This document shows, one piece after another, positions 36,376 through 48,300 of a stretch of 64,000 bases of DNA. Within the stretch, counting starts at the first letter, position 1. The number at the start of each line of letters is the position of its first letter. The notes beneath the pieces are model-generated. The model was given only the letters and a program-made list of their open reading frames with translations. It was not told the origin of the DNA and did no database searches. This DNA comes from Amblyornis subalaris (lineage: Eukaryota > Chordata > Aves > Passeriformes > Ptilonorhynchidae): NCBI GenBank assembly GCA_018881555.1, contig JACAXG010000132.1, positions 682,001 to 746,000 of the forward strand. The letters are read 5' to 3'. Both the position numbers and the translations under genes were made by a program.

Positions 36376-39300
36376 GTGAGTGGTTTGAGGGCATCCCTGG
36401 GGCACGGTTCAGACCCTTGAACAGGCTGCCAGGTGACGAATCTGGCCACCAGCTCCTGCCACCCCTTGCCACCAGTGTCCATCACCGCAGTGGTGCCCTG
36501 AGGGAAGCAGAAACAAAGGGCCATAGTTTTGCTGAGGGTATCGTACACCTGTTTCATGGAAGTTACTGGGACTTCAAGATCTGGTTTTGTTCCACATCTT
36601 GCTGGGAAAGATGGTGAGATTACAGCGCTGGCAAGAGAAACATGAGGTCTGAGCCGAGGTCGCAGCCCACCTCATGGGCCTGGAGCGAGGCAGGGAGGAG
36701 CTTGAAGCTGATCCCCCAATACTCAAGCCAGTGTTGTAACCCCACGTCTGTGGTTTCATCTGCTTCTCCCTTTCTAATCCCAAAGGCTTCCCCCTAACAG
36801 CCTTGTGGAAGCAGCTTGCTTAAACAAACCAGCATATTTTTTTTGATAAAATTATTTGAATAATTCCTCTGTTGGAATTTCTTCCTCCTAATATCTCACA
36901 GGAAAATTTAAGGCTCAAGGTCCACAGTGACTTTGACCTGGAAACAAGAAGCTACTCAGCACATGTGGCACAGACTGTGCTGCCACTTGTCTGTTCATAC
37001 TGCCAAGGGAGCTCCAAATTCAACCTCACCCTCAAGAAACAGCTTCCCAGTTTACCAAGCAGTGTGTTGCAGGTCACGTTATATAGGTCAGGTCTGGAGA
37101 AGGCCCCTTAAGTGGCCCTCCAAACCCCACAGCCATCCATGGTTGTTCTGGCCTCCTGGAGAGCCCGGCTCAACAAGTCCTTGCGACCTTTTCTGTCACA
37201 TCACAGGACCAGTAGCTAACCACAAAGGCATGTGTTCTCATGCTGATGGTGGCCTGACAATAAAACTACAACAGCATGTATGTAGGAAGGAAACCGGCCA
37301 GCAAATTAAATAGTGCCTGATCCCTATGCACCCTGGGATTTGGGATCTGAATATATTTGCTTTCATGTTTCCCTTGTACACTTTTAGCAACTTCTTGCAG
37401 AAGGCTTTGTTGTGATTACTGCAGCTTACAGGGCTGGGCTGAAGTAGCCCCTGTTTAGGACATGCTGGGCATTTTTTTTTTCCATAAAACATTTAATAAG
37501 TGCAGGGGAAATGTCATTGCAGTGAGTTTTAGTGGATCTGTTGGTGTTTAATGCACTGACTTAATTGGATCATAGAAGTGTAGCTAAATGTACTTTGACA
37601 AATGCTGCTGATCTATTGAAATAATAAGCATTGTCCTGGCTGTCCTCTGTACTGAGCACCTTCTTTATGGACACACCAGGAGCTGAGGGTGCTTAGCACC
37701 TTGCAGGATGAGCTCTTCAGCTAGAGTGAAGTAACTTAATTAATAGAAATATTCTGAATTTAAAAGTTGATACAGAGAAGCTCTCCTTTTGTAAAGTAAC
37801 TGATAATTTAAGCTACAAATAACAAATCAGTAAATGCATTGAATGAAGGTGCACTTGGCTCCAACATCACACAGTTTGATCTTCAGCATCTCAGTATTGT
37901 TTTTAGAATAATGTAAACTGAACAGAGCAATAATCTCTTGTAAATTTGTCTCAGAATTTTTCCTGTGCTCCTTGTCTTTTTGTTTCAACATAGGACTGGG
38001 ATCAGCACATTAAGGGAAGCCTTCACATCCAAAAATGTATGGCTTTTTCAGATAAGTAAGTATTATTTTAGAGTTACTCTTCAAACTGATTTGCTAACAG
38101 GGTATCCCTTACTTCAGTGGTTTTACACTGGAAATTTACTACCTAAAAATTAAGCTTTAATATTTCTGGCACATTAAGCTGTTCCTAAAGTTCTTTTCTT
38201 TCTTTTCCAGCACTGGTATCCGGTGTATGTTAAGCTCAGCAGATGGAACATTGCATTTGTCACCAAATAATGCGGCAGTTTTCAATCCATCTAGTATCGA
38301 AGGTGAATGGTTGTATGTGCAATAGTTAAAAACACTTTTTTTAATTAAAAGGGAAATCAGTCTCTGAGGAAAACTGGGCTTTTTAAATGAAATGTGGTAA
38401 AAGCTTCCAAGGAAAAATTTTGAGAAGTTGTGCACAAAAAGGCTAAAAGCCAATACTGTGCCTTTAAAAGTATAAATTTGCTTTTCTTTCAAACAATGAC
38501 TTGTTTTCGTAGTACGACAAAACTGTATAATTTGGTGTAGAGACTATGAAATTTGTTACTGTAAATGGGGCATTGCTTACTGAGCACATTAATGCAATTG
38601 AGTCAAGATTTTAATGAAATGTGTGTAATTCATTGTTTAGATTATCCACCAAATGTTGGCGCATCTTTTATCACTACACCAGCAAGATCCTTCGGCCAGC
38701 CAGGTCCTACATTTTCTTCTCCTCCATCAGGGGTAAGAGTGAGTACCTAAGCAAACTGATCTCTGTGTTGAGATTCTTCTAGAAGCCACTTCTACTTACT
38801 GGAATTAAGACCCCAAAGGCTTTCTTTTAGACAATAATCTGAACATTCAGTCTGTTATTTCAGTTTCCATGCAGTTCTTTTATGCTTTTGATTTTGGCCA
38901 AATATGAACTTGATTGTAGTTTTTGTTTTGTTTTGTTTTTTTCCACTGCTAATAGCTGTTTGCTTGTCAGGGAGATTTGGGGATGTGGGTACATGGGTTT
39001 ATGTGTGTTTTCCATTGACTTTTTGCCCCCCATCTTCTGAGTCTTTTTGACCCAGGAAGGTCAGCTTCAGCTTGGAATGAAGATTTGGAGTAGTTTTTAG
39101 TTACCCTCAGTATTGATCCCATCAAGCAGCCTTCTATCTCTCTGGTTATTTATTTGTAGCAATTGCTCTCTGCCTCTCCCACGCTGGGGTCCTTCTCCCA
39201 GGCAGCAATAGTGGCAAAGATAGAGGCTGCAGCTTCACTGTTATTCACTTGGAAGTCCCAGATGAGTTCATTATACTGGACTAACTTTCCCTTAGTTTAT

Positions 39301-42300
39301 TTTTGTGTAGTATTTATATTGTGCTGTCACTGGTAGCCTTCCAGCAAGTTTGCTTTGGTGTAGAGTCTTCCATAGTTTAGGTTTATCAGTCCCTGCCCTG
39401 CATTCAGTACAGGTCCCTGGCTATATTGCTCTAATGCACACTTAAATTCCTACCTCTATAATAAAAAAAAAGGTAGAAAAAAGAACCAACCTTAAAAGTG
39501 GTTCTTACACTGACAAAGCAGAAAGATTTTAAAAGGAAAAAAACCAGGCAAATAGAAGCAAATCATACTCATAATGAAAATACAAATTTTTTAGGGTTAA
39601 AATGAAACTCATCACATATCAGAAAGATACAACTAGAGCTGGACACACCAAGGACTTATGTTAGGGCGTTCATGGAATAGCAGAAGTAATCCAGGGGTTC
39701 AAGTTTTCACCTTGTTAACTTTTGTGTATGTATCTCTCCTGATGTGGTCTCAGACACTGGAAAGCCAGGCTGAGTTGTGTCCCTGTGACACTCTGGTTCA
39801 CATCAGGCATTGCTTACAGAAAGGTCACCCAGATTTCCTTAATCAAACCAATTTTCTACTGTGCAGTTTTACTGTGCAAGAGGTTATTTGAAGGGGTTTC
39901 AGCTTCTGCCTGTCATAGACACTGTGTGAGCAGGCAAGCAAAGAGCAGAGCTGCTCGTGACAGCTGCCTCCAAGGTCAGAGGTGGACTAGCAGTGGGTGC
40001 AGAGGAATGTTCCTTTTCATCATGTCTGTCAACTTCGCAACAAATGAAATTACTGCTAATACCAGTGTCATTTCTCCTTAGAATCTGTCACTATTTATCA
40101 TTTAAGCTGCCTGACGAAGTCCTCCTTCTGAATAACCTGCAGTATTATGAGACATAAAAGAAACAATAACTTTGATTTTCCTGGACACTCTAAATCCCTT
40201 TTTTCTTCAGAAGCTCATCAGATGAACAGGGAGCTATATTAGAGGTGTTAAGACTCAGTTTGCTAGCTGTCATTCACTCTGCAACCCAGGTGGCTTATAA
40301 TTTATTACACCTTTGCACGGTAGTATTCACTTTCAGCTAAGCTGCTGCCATTTAACTGAGCAGTAGGAGATTACACTTGACCCTGCATGTAATCATAAAC
40401 AAAGTGTTCAGATTTCTGGAAGAGCTTGCTCTGTGCTGTCCATCTGCAAATAACTCTACCCCTCTTTAAAAGGCAAGTGCTACCAGTGTTCACTTGGGCG
40501 TGGAGAGCCTTTAGCACTGAAGGGATGAGACTGGAAATTTATTATTATCTTTAGAAGAAATTCATGTGAAGCTGAAGAAACGGATAAATATTTTGAAGAA
40601 CAAGAAACAAAAAAAATTAAAAAAAAAAGCTGTAATAAAAATCACTGAATTGGATTGGTGAAATAATATTGCAAATAATATCAAGTGCATTTTGCTGCTG
40701 TGCATCAATTTTTTTTTTTTTTTATAATAGTCACACAGCTGCATTGGTAACCCCTAGTAGACATTGGCTGCAAAGAAAGTTAACTTTGAATCTTATTGAA
40801 AATCACATTCAACACCGGGCATGCAACAGCTCCTCTAACTTCCTGATTGTAGATATGGATGGTGTATATTCCTTTCCTGGCTGTGATTTACAGCTCTATT
40901 TAATGAATGGATCCAATTTAACTGCAATCAGCTGACAAGATTTTTGCTTGGTACGGCCCATTGACTTCAGGCATGAGTATGTGACCACTTCCTAATCATG
41001 AACTACAGTCAGTTTATGGCACAGCATTTTAATTTAAGCCATTTCCAATTGTGGGGAAGTGGTAACATCTTACAGTTGGTTGATTTAATGTACTGAGGAG
41101 CATATGTGGGAACATGGGCTCTGGAGCCAAGGCAGGGAAGAGCTGAGCCTTTCTAGTCCCATAGACTCTTACATACCGTCTTTTAACAGATCTAACAAAA
41201 CAAGCAGAAGGTGACTGGTGACCTGGGGTGTTCTTACACTGGGACTGCATTTGATGTTTCCTTTTCTTTCTTCTCTAGCTGTAGTTGTGTTCTTCTGTTC
41301 TGTGCCACATGCTGCCTTGTCAGAAGCATGCAGACATCACCACCTTTGTTCAAGTGGAGTTGACTTGATTCATCTTTTTTTCAGGATCAGGTCTTAGTTA
41401 TTTTTCTGCTAGAAAAAATACCTTACTTCTGGAGTTTTGCACTTCTTTGACTTACGTTACGCACCTAGGCAGGCTCTGTGAGATGCCAGCTAAATAGTAG
41501 ATCACTGTATAATACAGGGTCCTAATGCAGCAAAAGTACACAAATGGTTAAGTGGACGTAAGGCAACAGGATGGAGGTGTAAATAAGATAACATTAGCTC
41601 TGTAACTTGTGAACTTGCTGACAAGCCAAACATTTGTGATAGCTCTGGTGAACTTGATCCCACAAGATTACATGATTTGCATCTTCCCTTGAATGGCACA
41701 ATTTTAACTGAAGGTAGAGTTACTTCTTCAGTAAAATCCTAACACAGGTCATAAACATGGAGGTAGTCTGCAAAGTCTTAATCCTTTGTGAATGATGTTT
41801 TGCTTGTCATTAGCTGTGGGAAATTAACATTCTCTCTTGGTATTCCCTGATGCCTCTTTGCACAGGGAGTGTAGAGCCTGCTTTGTATGTCAGGGAGATG
41901 GGCGGCTCTTTCAGAACTGCCACAGTGCTCCAAAATAGACTTCCACCCTCAGGAAGCAGTCACTGCTCCATTGCTGTGTGCCTGTGCCAGCCCAGTTTGG
42001 GAGCTCTGCCTCTCTGCCTGTCCAGTGGTCACTGCGCCTTAAGGGGAGAAGTCCCTCCTCTTGTGTGTTGTTGCAGTGAGAGGGGAAAGTAGCAGATTTT
42101 CTAACTCAAGGTGTGTGTCCTATCACAAGTTAAATGGGATCACTTTTACCCCTGGCCCAGTCTGTTCCACCAGGGCAGAAGAAGGATTTAAATTCAGCCC
42201 CCGTTATCCTGAACACCTCTGTAGTCACCTAAACTGATTTCTAATGTCGATAAATTCAGCAGGGACTGCAGTGAGCAATTAGTTTTTGCAGGAATATTGT

Positions 42301-45300
42301 TTATCCTGTTTGAAGGGGAGTTTCTCTTCCAGAAATCCTCTAGATCCTCTAGAAAGCCTTTGCAAAGTCCCGGAATGGAGACTCCATTGCAACCTGCACT
42401 GCAGTTAAACATTTCCCTTCCCATTTGTATTTCTAAACCAGGATATTAAAATGCAAGTTTTTAAAGAAGAATATTTTTCCTTAGTAACAGGGATGCAGAC
42501 CATTTCATTTATTGCAGAAATGTAAGATCTTATCTAGTGGAGAGAATATCTAAGATAAAAACATTTGCTTGAGTTGGGTTTTTTTCCCAGTTTCCCCAGA
42601 GGAAATCTACACTGGGTCGAGTTGTTCACATCTGCAACCTCCCTGAGGGAAGCTGCACAGAGAATGATGTCATTAACCTGGGCCTCCCGTTTGGAAAGGT
42701 CACCAACTATATCCTCATGAAATCTACTAATCAGGTACTGTACATTTGGGGTTACCAGTGTTGACATCTATTGGCATAAAGACATGGAGACAGAGTCTCT
42801 GAGGAAAGTCTCTTATTTAGTAATAGAAATTTGAATATATGAAACCTGCTCTCAAAGTAAAAAAAATAAATTGGTGATCACTGAACTAGATAAGGACATA
42901 AACATGACCACTGCCTTATAGTTCTTGTTTAAAAATCCCAGAAATCTCCATGAAGAAGTGTTGTAAAACTGTACTTTTAATAATTTTTTTTTAAAAAGAT
43001 AATAACTTGACTGCCTTCTTTCAGCCATTTGTTAGGGTTACTTTCAGACTTCTCTTATTCTTTATGGCAGCTTAAGTCTGCCCTAAGTAGCTTAAGTGTA
43101 CCAGTGGTGTAAACTGGTAATATTAGGATATCTTCTCTCACATACCTGCAGCAGACAAAACAGATGGATGTAGAATCCGGTCCAGTGGTTAACATTTGAG
43201 ATTGTAATGTTTAAAAACCACAGAATCATAGAATGGTTTGGGTTGAAAAGGACTTTAAAGGTCATCTAGTTCTAAACCCCTGCCATGGGCAGGGACACCT
43301 TCCACTGGAATAGGTTGCTCAGAGCCCCTTCCAGCCTGGCCTGGAACACTTCCAGTCAAGACAGGTGAGATACCAGTTATTTAGTTTTTAACTAAACTGG
43401 CTTCTAAGGTCACAAGTTGGCTTTAAGAGCTGGTTTGAAACCATTACTTGCAGTTAAAAGAAGGCTGAGAAATGGTCACAAGTTGGCTTTAAGAGCTGGT
43501 TTGAAACCATTACTTGCAGTTAAAAGAAGGCTGAGTGTTGCTGTTTCAGCTTCAGGCTAGGAAAGCAACCCAGTTTTGTACTATTGAGACATTTTGCATG
43601 AGAAGAATCTAAAGGAAATTTATTGTGCTGGTTTTTCACTCTTATACTTTTGTATTTTTAATTATGTAGTAGATTGTAAGTTCTCCCCATTTGTGCTAGG
43701 CCTTTCTGGAAATGGCTTACAGTGAAGCAGCCCAAGCCATGGTACAGTACTACAAAGAAAAACCTGCTATGATAAATGATGACAAGTTACTGATTAGGAT
43801 GTCTAAAAGATACAAGGAATTGCAGCTGAAGGTAAGATGGTCATTCCTGATCAAATTTTCTGAGTTTCCATGGCACGTCCTGGAGAATGCATCTAAAAAA
43901 ATTCTTGGTGATTGCTGATTTCTAATTAATGCTTTAATAGTATGGAAAAACAAATTAAGAAAGATGAATTAATGAATGTATGTTATTGATCTTTTAGCTG
44001 CTTGCTCCTGTTCAAATTTTAACTCTTGGAAGAGAGTTAAAATCTCTGATCCTCTCATACCATTATTTCAAAAATCCCTTCTGAGCTTCCTTGTGAGCAG
44101 GCTCGCTACATTGCTTGTTCTAACAAAGGTCTAAAACACAGCTATGTGTAAGATATAACATATCAACAAAAATAAGATGGTCCTGTCCTTTTAGTCAGGT
44201 GTTAAGCCTGAAACAATGCTTTTTTCACTGTTTCTGTGCTTGAGCCATAATACAATCTTGACATCAAGCAGTGGTGACAGGACTAAACAGCACAGTAATT
44301 TCTTTTTATTTCTTGTGAATGACCTAAGTTAAAAAGCAAGATTTTTTCTTTTTTTTTTAAATACAGAGTCAAAACAGAGCAATATTCTGTAGTGTGTGAC
44401 ACATTCTGTTGTGGACATCTGAGTGATGTCCAAAGATCACTACTCTTGTGAGCATCTTTATAGAGGCTTATATACTGCTATGTAATGCTAAGAGAGTAAT
44501 TTTATTTCATGGTGACTTGGACCAGAACTGGCAATGCAGAGCTTAAAAGCTTCATATTGTATTACCTAACACAGCACAAAGTTATTTTATAGAATAACTT
44601 TGTCGTGTTCCAATTTAAGAGTTTAAGGGGCCTTTTATGAGCCTTGAGGAAAAACAAGGAACTCAGATAGTTTGGTTTGACCTTTGGAAAAGTCTCTTTC
44701 TCTCCTGTACGTGTATAATAGTTTAAGAAGACTTAAAGGAGTTGCCAAAAGTGTTTGAGGAATTGCATGCACTCCAGCCTGTGTAGTGCATCCTACGTAG
44801 GAATAATCAACACTCCAGTACACATCTTGCACTTAGCTTATCTAAAGCTCTCTTTGTCTAAACATAGTCTTTTAGAGCTATACTCCAGAATGAGCTAACT
44901 CTGAGATCAAGAGAAGGCAGTTCATTCCTAGAGAATCAGAGATAGGCTGCTGTACATATTTAATTCTGTATTAGAAAATTTGTCAGTTTTGTTTCCTCTT
45001 AGATTCAGTTCCTAAAAATTCTCTGCAGTGATTGTGTAACAAGGAAGGACAAGCTAGTTTTCAAAGCCTGTTATAGCAGCCAAGTATGAGGAGAGAGTGC
45101 TACAACGTAATGGAGCAAATTTTCCGTTTGTATCATTTTACTGCTTTGATCGTGCTGTTGAGAAGCCAACTGCAGAAGAGAGTGTAAACATAGCACTGAA
45201 ATGAAATATTTCTAGTAATAGTATAATTGAGGGATGCATGGATACTGTTTCATGAAGGAAAAATCATCTATATCAGCTTGGACAAGTAGAGCAGCATGCT

Positions 45301-48300
45301 AAAGAGTGTCTTTGTTTTTATTAGAAACCAGGTAAGAATGTGGCTGCTATAATCCAGGACATCCACTCACAGAGGGAGAGGGACCTGCTGCGTGAAGTGG
45401 ACAGGTAAAGTTTCTCTAAAGTTTGGAACTGGAAGTCTGTAAACCTACAGGTAGAAGAAGCATTATCTATGTGCTTCCCTCTCTTATTTCATTTGCTTTC
45501 CTAATTTGGATTTCACTTATAAAATATATACGTTTTTATATAGTTCAATAGTAGGTACATGGCCCATATAATGAGATCAGATTGAAACTGTGCATGTTAT
45601 GAAAATAACTCTTTCCTACTGATTATGTCTCAGAAAATATGCCTGGCATGTGAAGAGGACAAAAATGAAGCTGTTCCACTCTCCTCCCTGCTGAGTGAAA
45701 AGTGTAAAGGCTGGGGATGCTTTGAGACCAAGTGGGAAGGAGCTGGTTCAGATTAAAATGTATTTTGGTACATTTCTGATCTCTCTGACTTCTGGAACTT
45801 TCAGTAAAATTGGAGAGGGATCACAGTCCTAAAGCATCTCTTTTAAACAGGTGGCCTTTGTCACTCCTGTGTCAGAGATGCCCTAGCTGAGTGAGTATTA
45901 AGGGTACATACATTAGGGTCATTGTAAAGGTATTAACATATTACAAGCTTTTAATGCTAAACCCCTATGAGACGCTTTTAAGAATGAATGAATATATTCT
46001 TGACAGTTCTGTGGGGATTTAGTTAAGCTCTGTGGCTATGACACTGCCTTTTCTCCTGTTCACTGTTCGCAGCTGTGCAGTGCATGTCTGTGAAAGGCCT
46101 GGGGTCTCAGGTTCGCAGTCCCCAGGGCAGTCCCCATGAGCTTCCAGTGTACAAGAACTTGGTAGACAACAGTGGGTCAGCCAGTTACAGCTGCCTTTTC
46201 CCCCTGCAGCAGGTATGGCACGGACAGGCCCCGCTCCCGCAGCCCCATAAGCCGCTCACTGTCACCTCGATCCCACACGCCCAGCTTTACTTCCTGCAGT
46301 TCACCACACAGCCCGATGGGGACCAGCAGGACGGACTGGGGAAACGGGAGAGAGGCGTGGGATCAGTCTCCGTATTCTCGACGGGAAGAGGAAAGAGAGA
46401 GCAGAGAATGGCGAGAGAATGGGGATGAGAAGAGGGACAGGACTGACACATGGGTACACGAGAGGAAACATTATTCCCGACAACTGGACAAGTTTGATTT
46501 GGATGAACGGCTTGAAGGGGGCAGAGGGCACCGAGAAAAATACTTAAGGACTGGTTCCCCTGGGTCCCTTCACCCCTTATCTGGCTACAAGAACAGGGAA
46601 GATGACTATTACCGAAAATCCTCTAAGTCAAAATCTGACAAGTTTCAGAGGCAGCTGCAGGATTTACCTGGGAGATCTAAGAGAAAGGAGGAGGCAAAGT
46701 TAAGGGAACGCAGGCATTCTTACAGCGAGGACACTGCCAGGGAGGAGGCAGCTGAACAGAAGCACAGCAAAGCATCTGAGAGCTCCAGACAAAAACAAAA
46801 TGATAAGAACAAGGTGAAGAAAGCTGAAAAAGACCAAGAAGATGCTACTGCTGAAGGCGATGTGAAGGAAACCAAACCTCCTGAGAATGAGGTAAACAGA
46901 GATCTACAAGTGTATGTAAGAGGAAGTATAAATGCTGAAGTAATATACTTTCTGAAATTTCTTAGAGCATTTGTTGTGGGTGTGCTGCCAGTGAAATGGA
47001 AATGTTTTTCCATGATAAAATCAGGGAATGTAGTCATAGAAGAGGCCTTGGGAGGTCCTCTTGCCCACGTTTTTGCCCAGACCATGCAGATCTATTACAC
47101 TGTTGTGGTGTTGGGTACATGGACATTGTCACTCTGTGGCTACCACAGAACCTCTGGGTAACCAGTGAGAGGATGGGGACAGACAACCACAAATGAAACC
47201 AAATGACAGTCTGCTATTTGCATGCAGGTTGTGTGTGAAGGGGCAATTGTCCTCCTGCTATGTCTTGCAGAATACCCCATAGCTGCTCTCTCTGCACCCA
47301 TCACCTTCTTCCACTGACAGTGATGAGGATTGAGTTACTGGGAATTAAGTGATACCTTACAGAAATGCACAGTATTTGTAGGACAATACAGGAAAGTGGT
47401 TGTTATACTACTAAAATGGGGAATGAACTTTTAGTGAGGAACATTTTCTTTCTGGATAACTCAGCAGAGGAATTGGTTTCTATTAATCATATGTCCCATC
47501 CCTCAGCTGTGGCAGGGATAATTCACACCACTCCCTTCAATGTGCTGGCAGGAATCTCTTCCCATAGCAGAACCACTGAACAAGCTCACCTATAAAATTA
47601 TGGGATCTCTGGAGAAATACTTCCAGTCATAAAGTGGCAGCGTTTGTGTTTGATTCTTCGCTGGGAAAAAGAAGGAGGGGGAGCAGATCAAGATGCCTTG
47701 TTTGCTCAGTCCCAGTACAACCCATACTCATATCTCCACCCCTTGGGGATCTGGTTACTGGCTCTTTTCCACCTTGCCTCCCCCGGAGTCCCCCAGGGAT
47801 ATGCTGCTGCCAGCCACCCCCAGGGCTGCTGGCATGGGAGGCTGCAGAGCTGCTTGGCTGACCAGGGCTCCATCTCTTGTTTGTGCCTTTGTGCTGCCAG
47901 GGCCATTGTTAGTTGTTTCCAGCTGACCTTGCATTCATTCTTCTCATGTGGGGCCAAGTTGGTGGAATTCCCTAGATTTGTAACTCACTAGTCTGTAAGC
48001 AGCAGCAGCACTACCTCATGCCATAGATATGTGTGTTTGTACCGCCTTTTATCATCTTTCTCCTTTGGCTGGTATTTCACTATGATGTATGGTTCCTTGG
48101 GAGGACATGTCAGACAGAAATGCCAGACAGCATCCTAAATCACACTCCTCTGCATGTTTTCCAAGTTATTTTACAGTGGCTTTGCTAAAGACATACCTCT
48201 CTGGGGACTACTGCTGGTAATTTATTTTAGAAGGAAGAAATAGTTGTGAATGTCTTGAACTCACACTTTTGTTTTGTCCCTCTTTTGTTAAGTACCAGGT

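Larger units (their letters stand above)
42735..43699 (+). other. RBM20 intron 6
   Basis: A 965-bp intron containing the CR1 fragment and the 66-bp duplication. Confidence 0.9.

Noticed and set aside
35190..36557. Long overlapping frames in exon 2 on both strands (171 codons plus; up to 154 codons minus).
   Set aside because: High GC lowers stop-codon frequency. The sequences are low-complexity and the sense frame is a proven RBM20 exon.
46892..47161. Continuation of the exon 9 frame for 89 codons past GAG|gtaaac.
   Set aside because: Homology to RBM20 stops exactly at the donor and resumes in exon 10.
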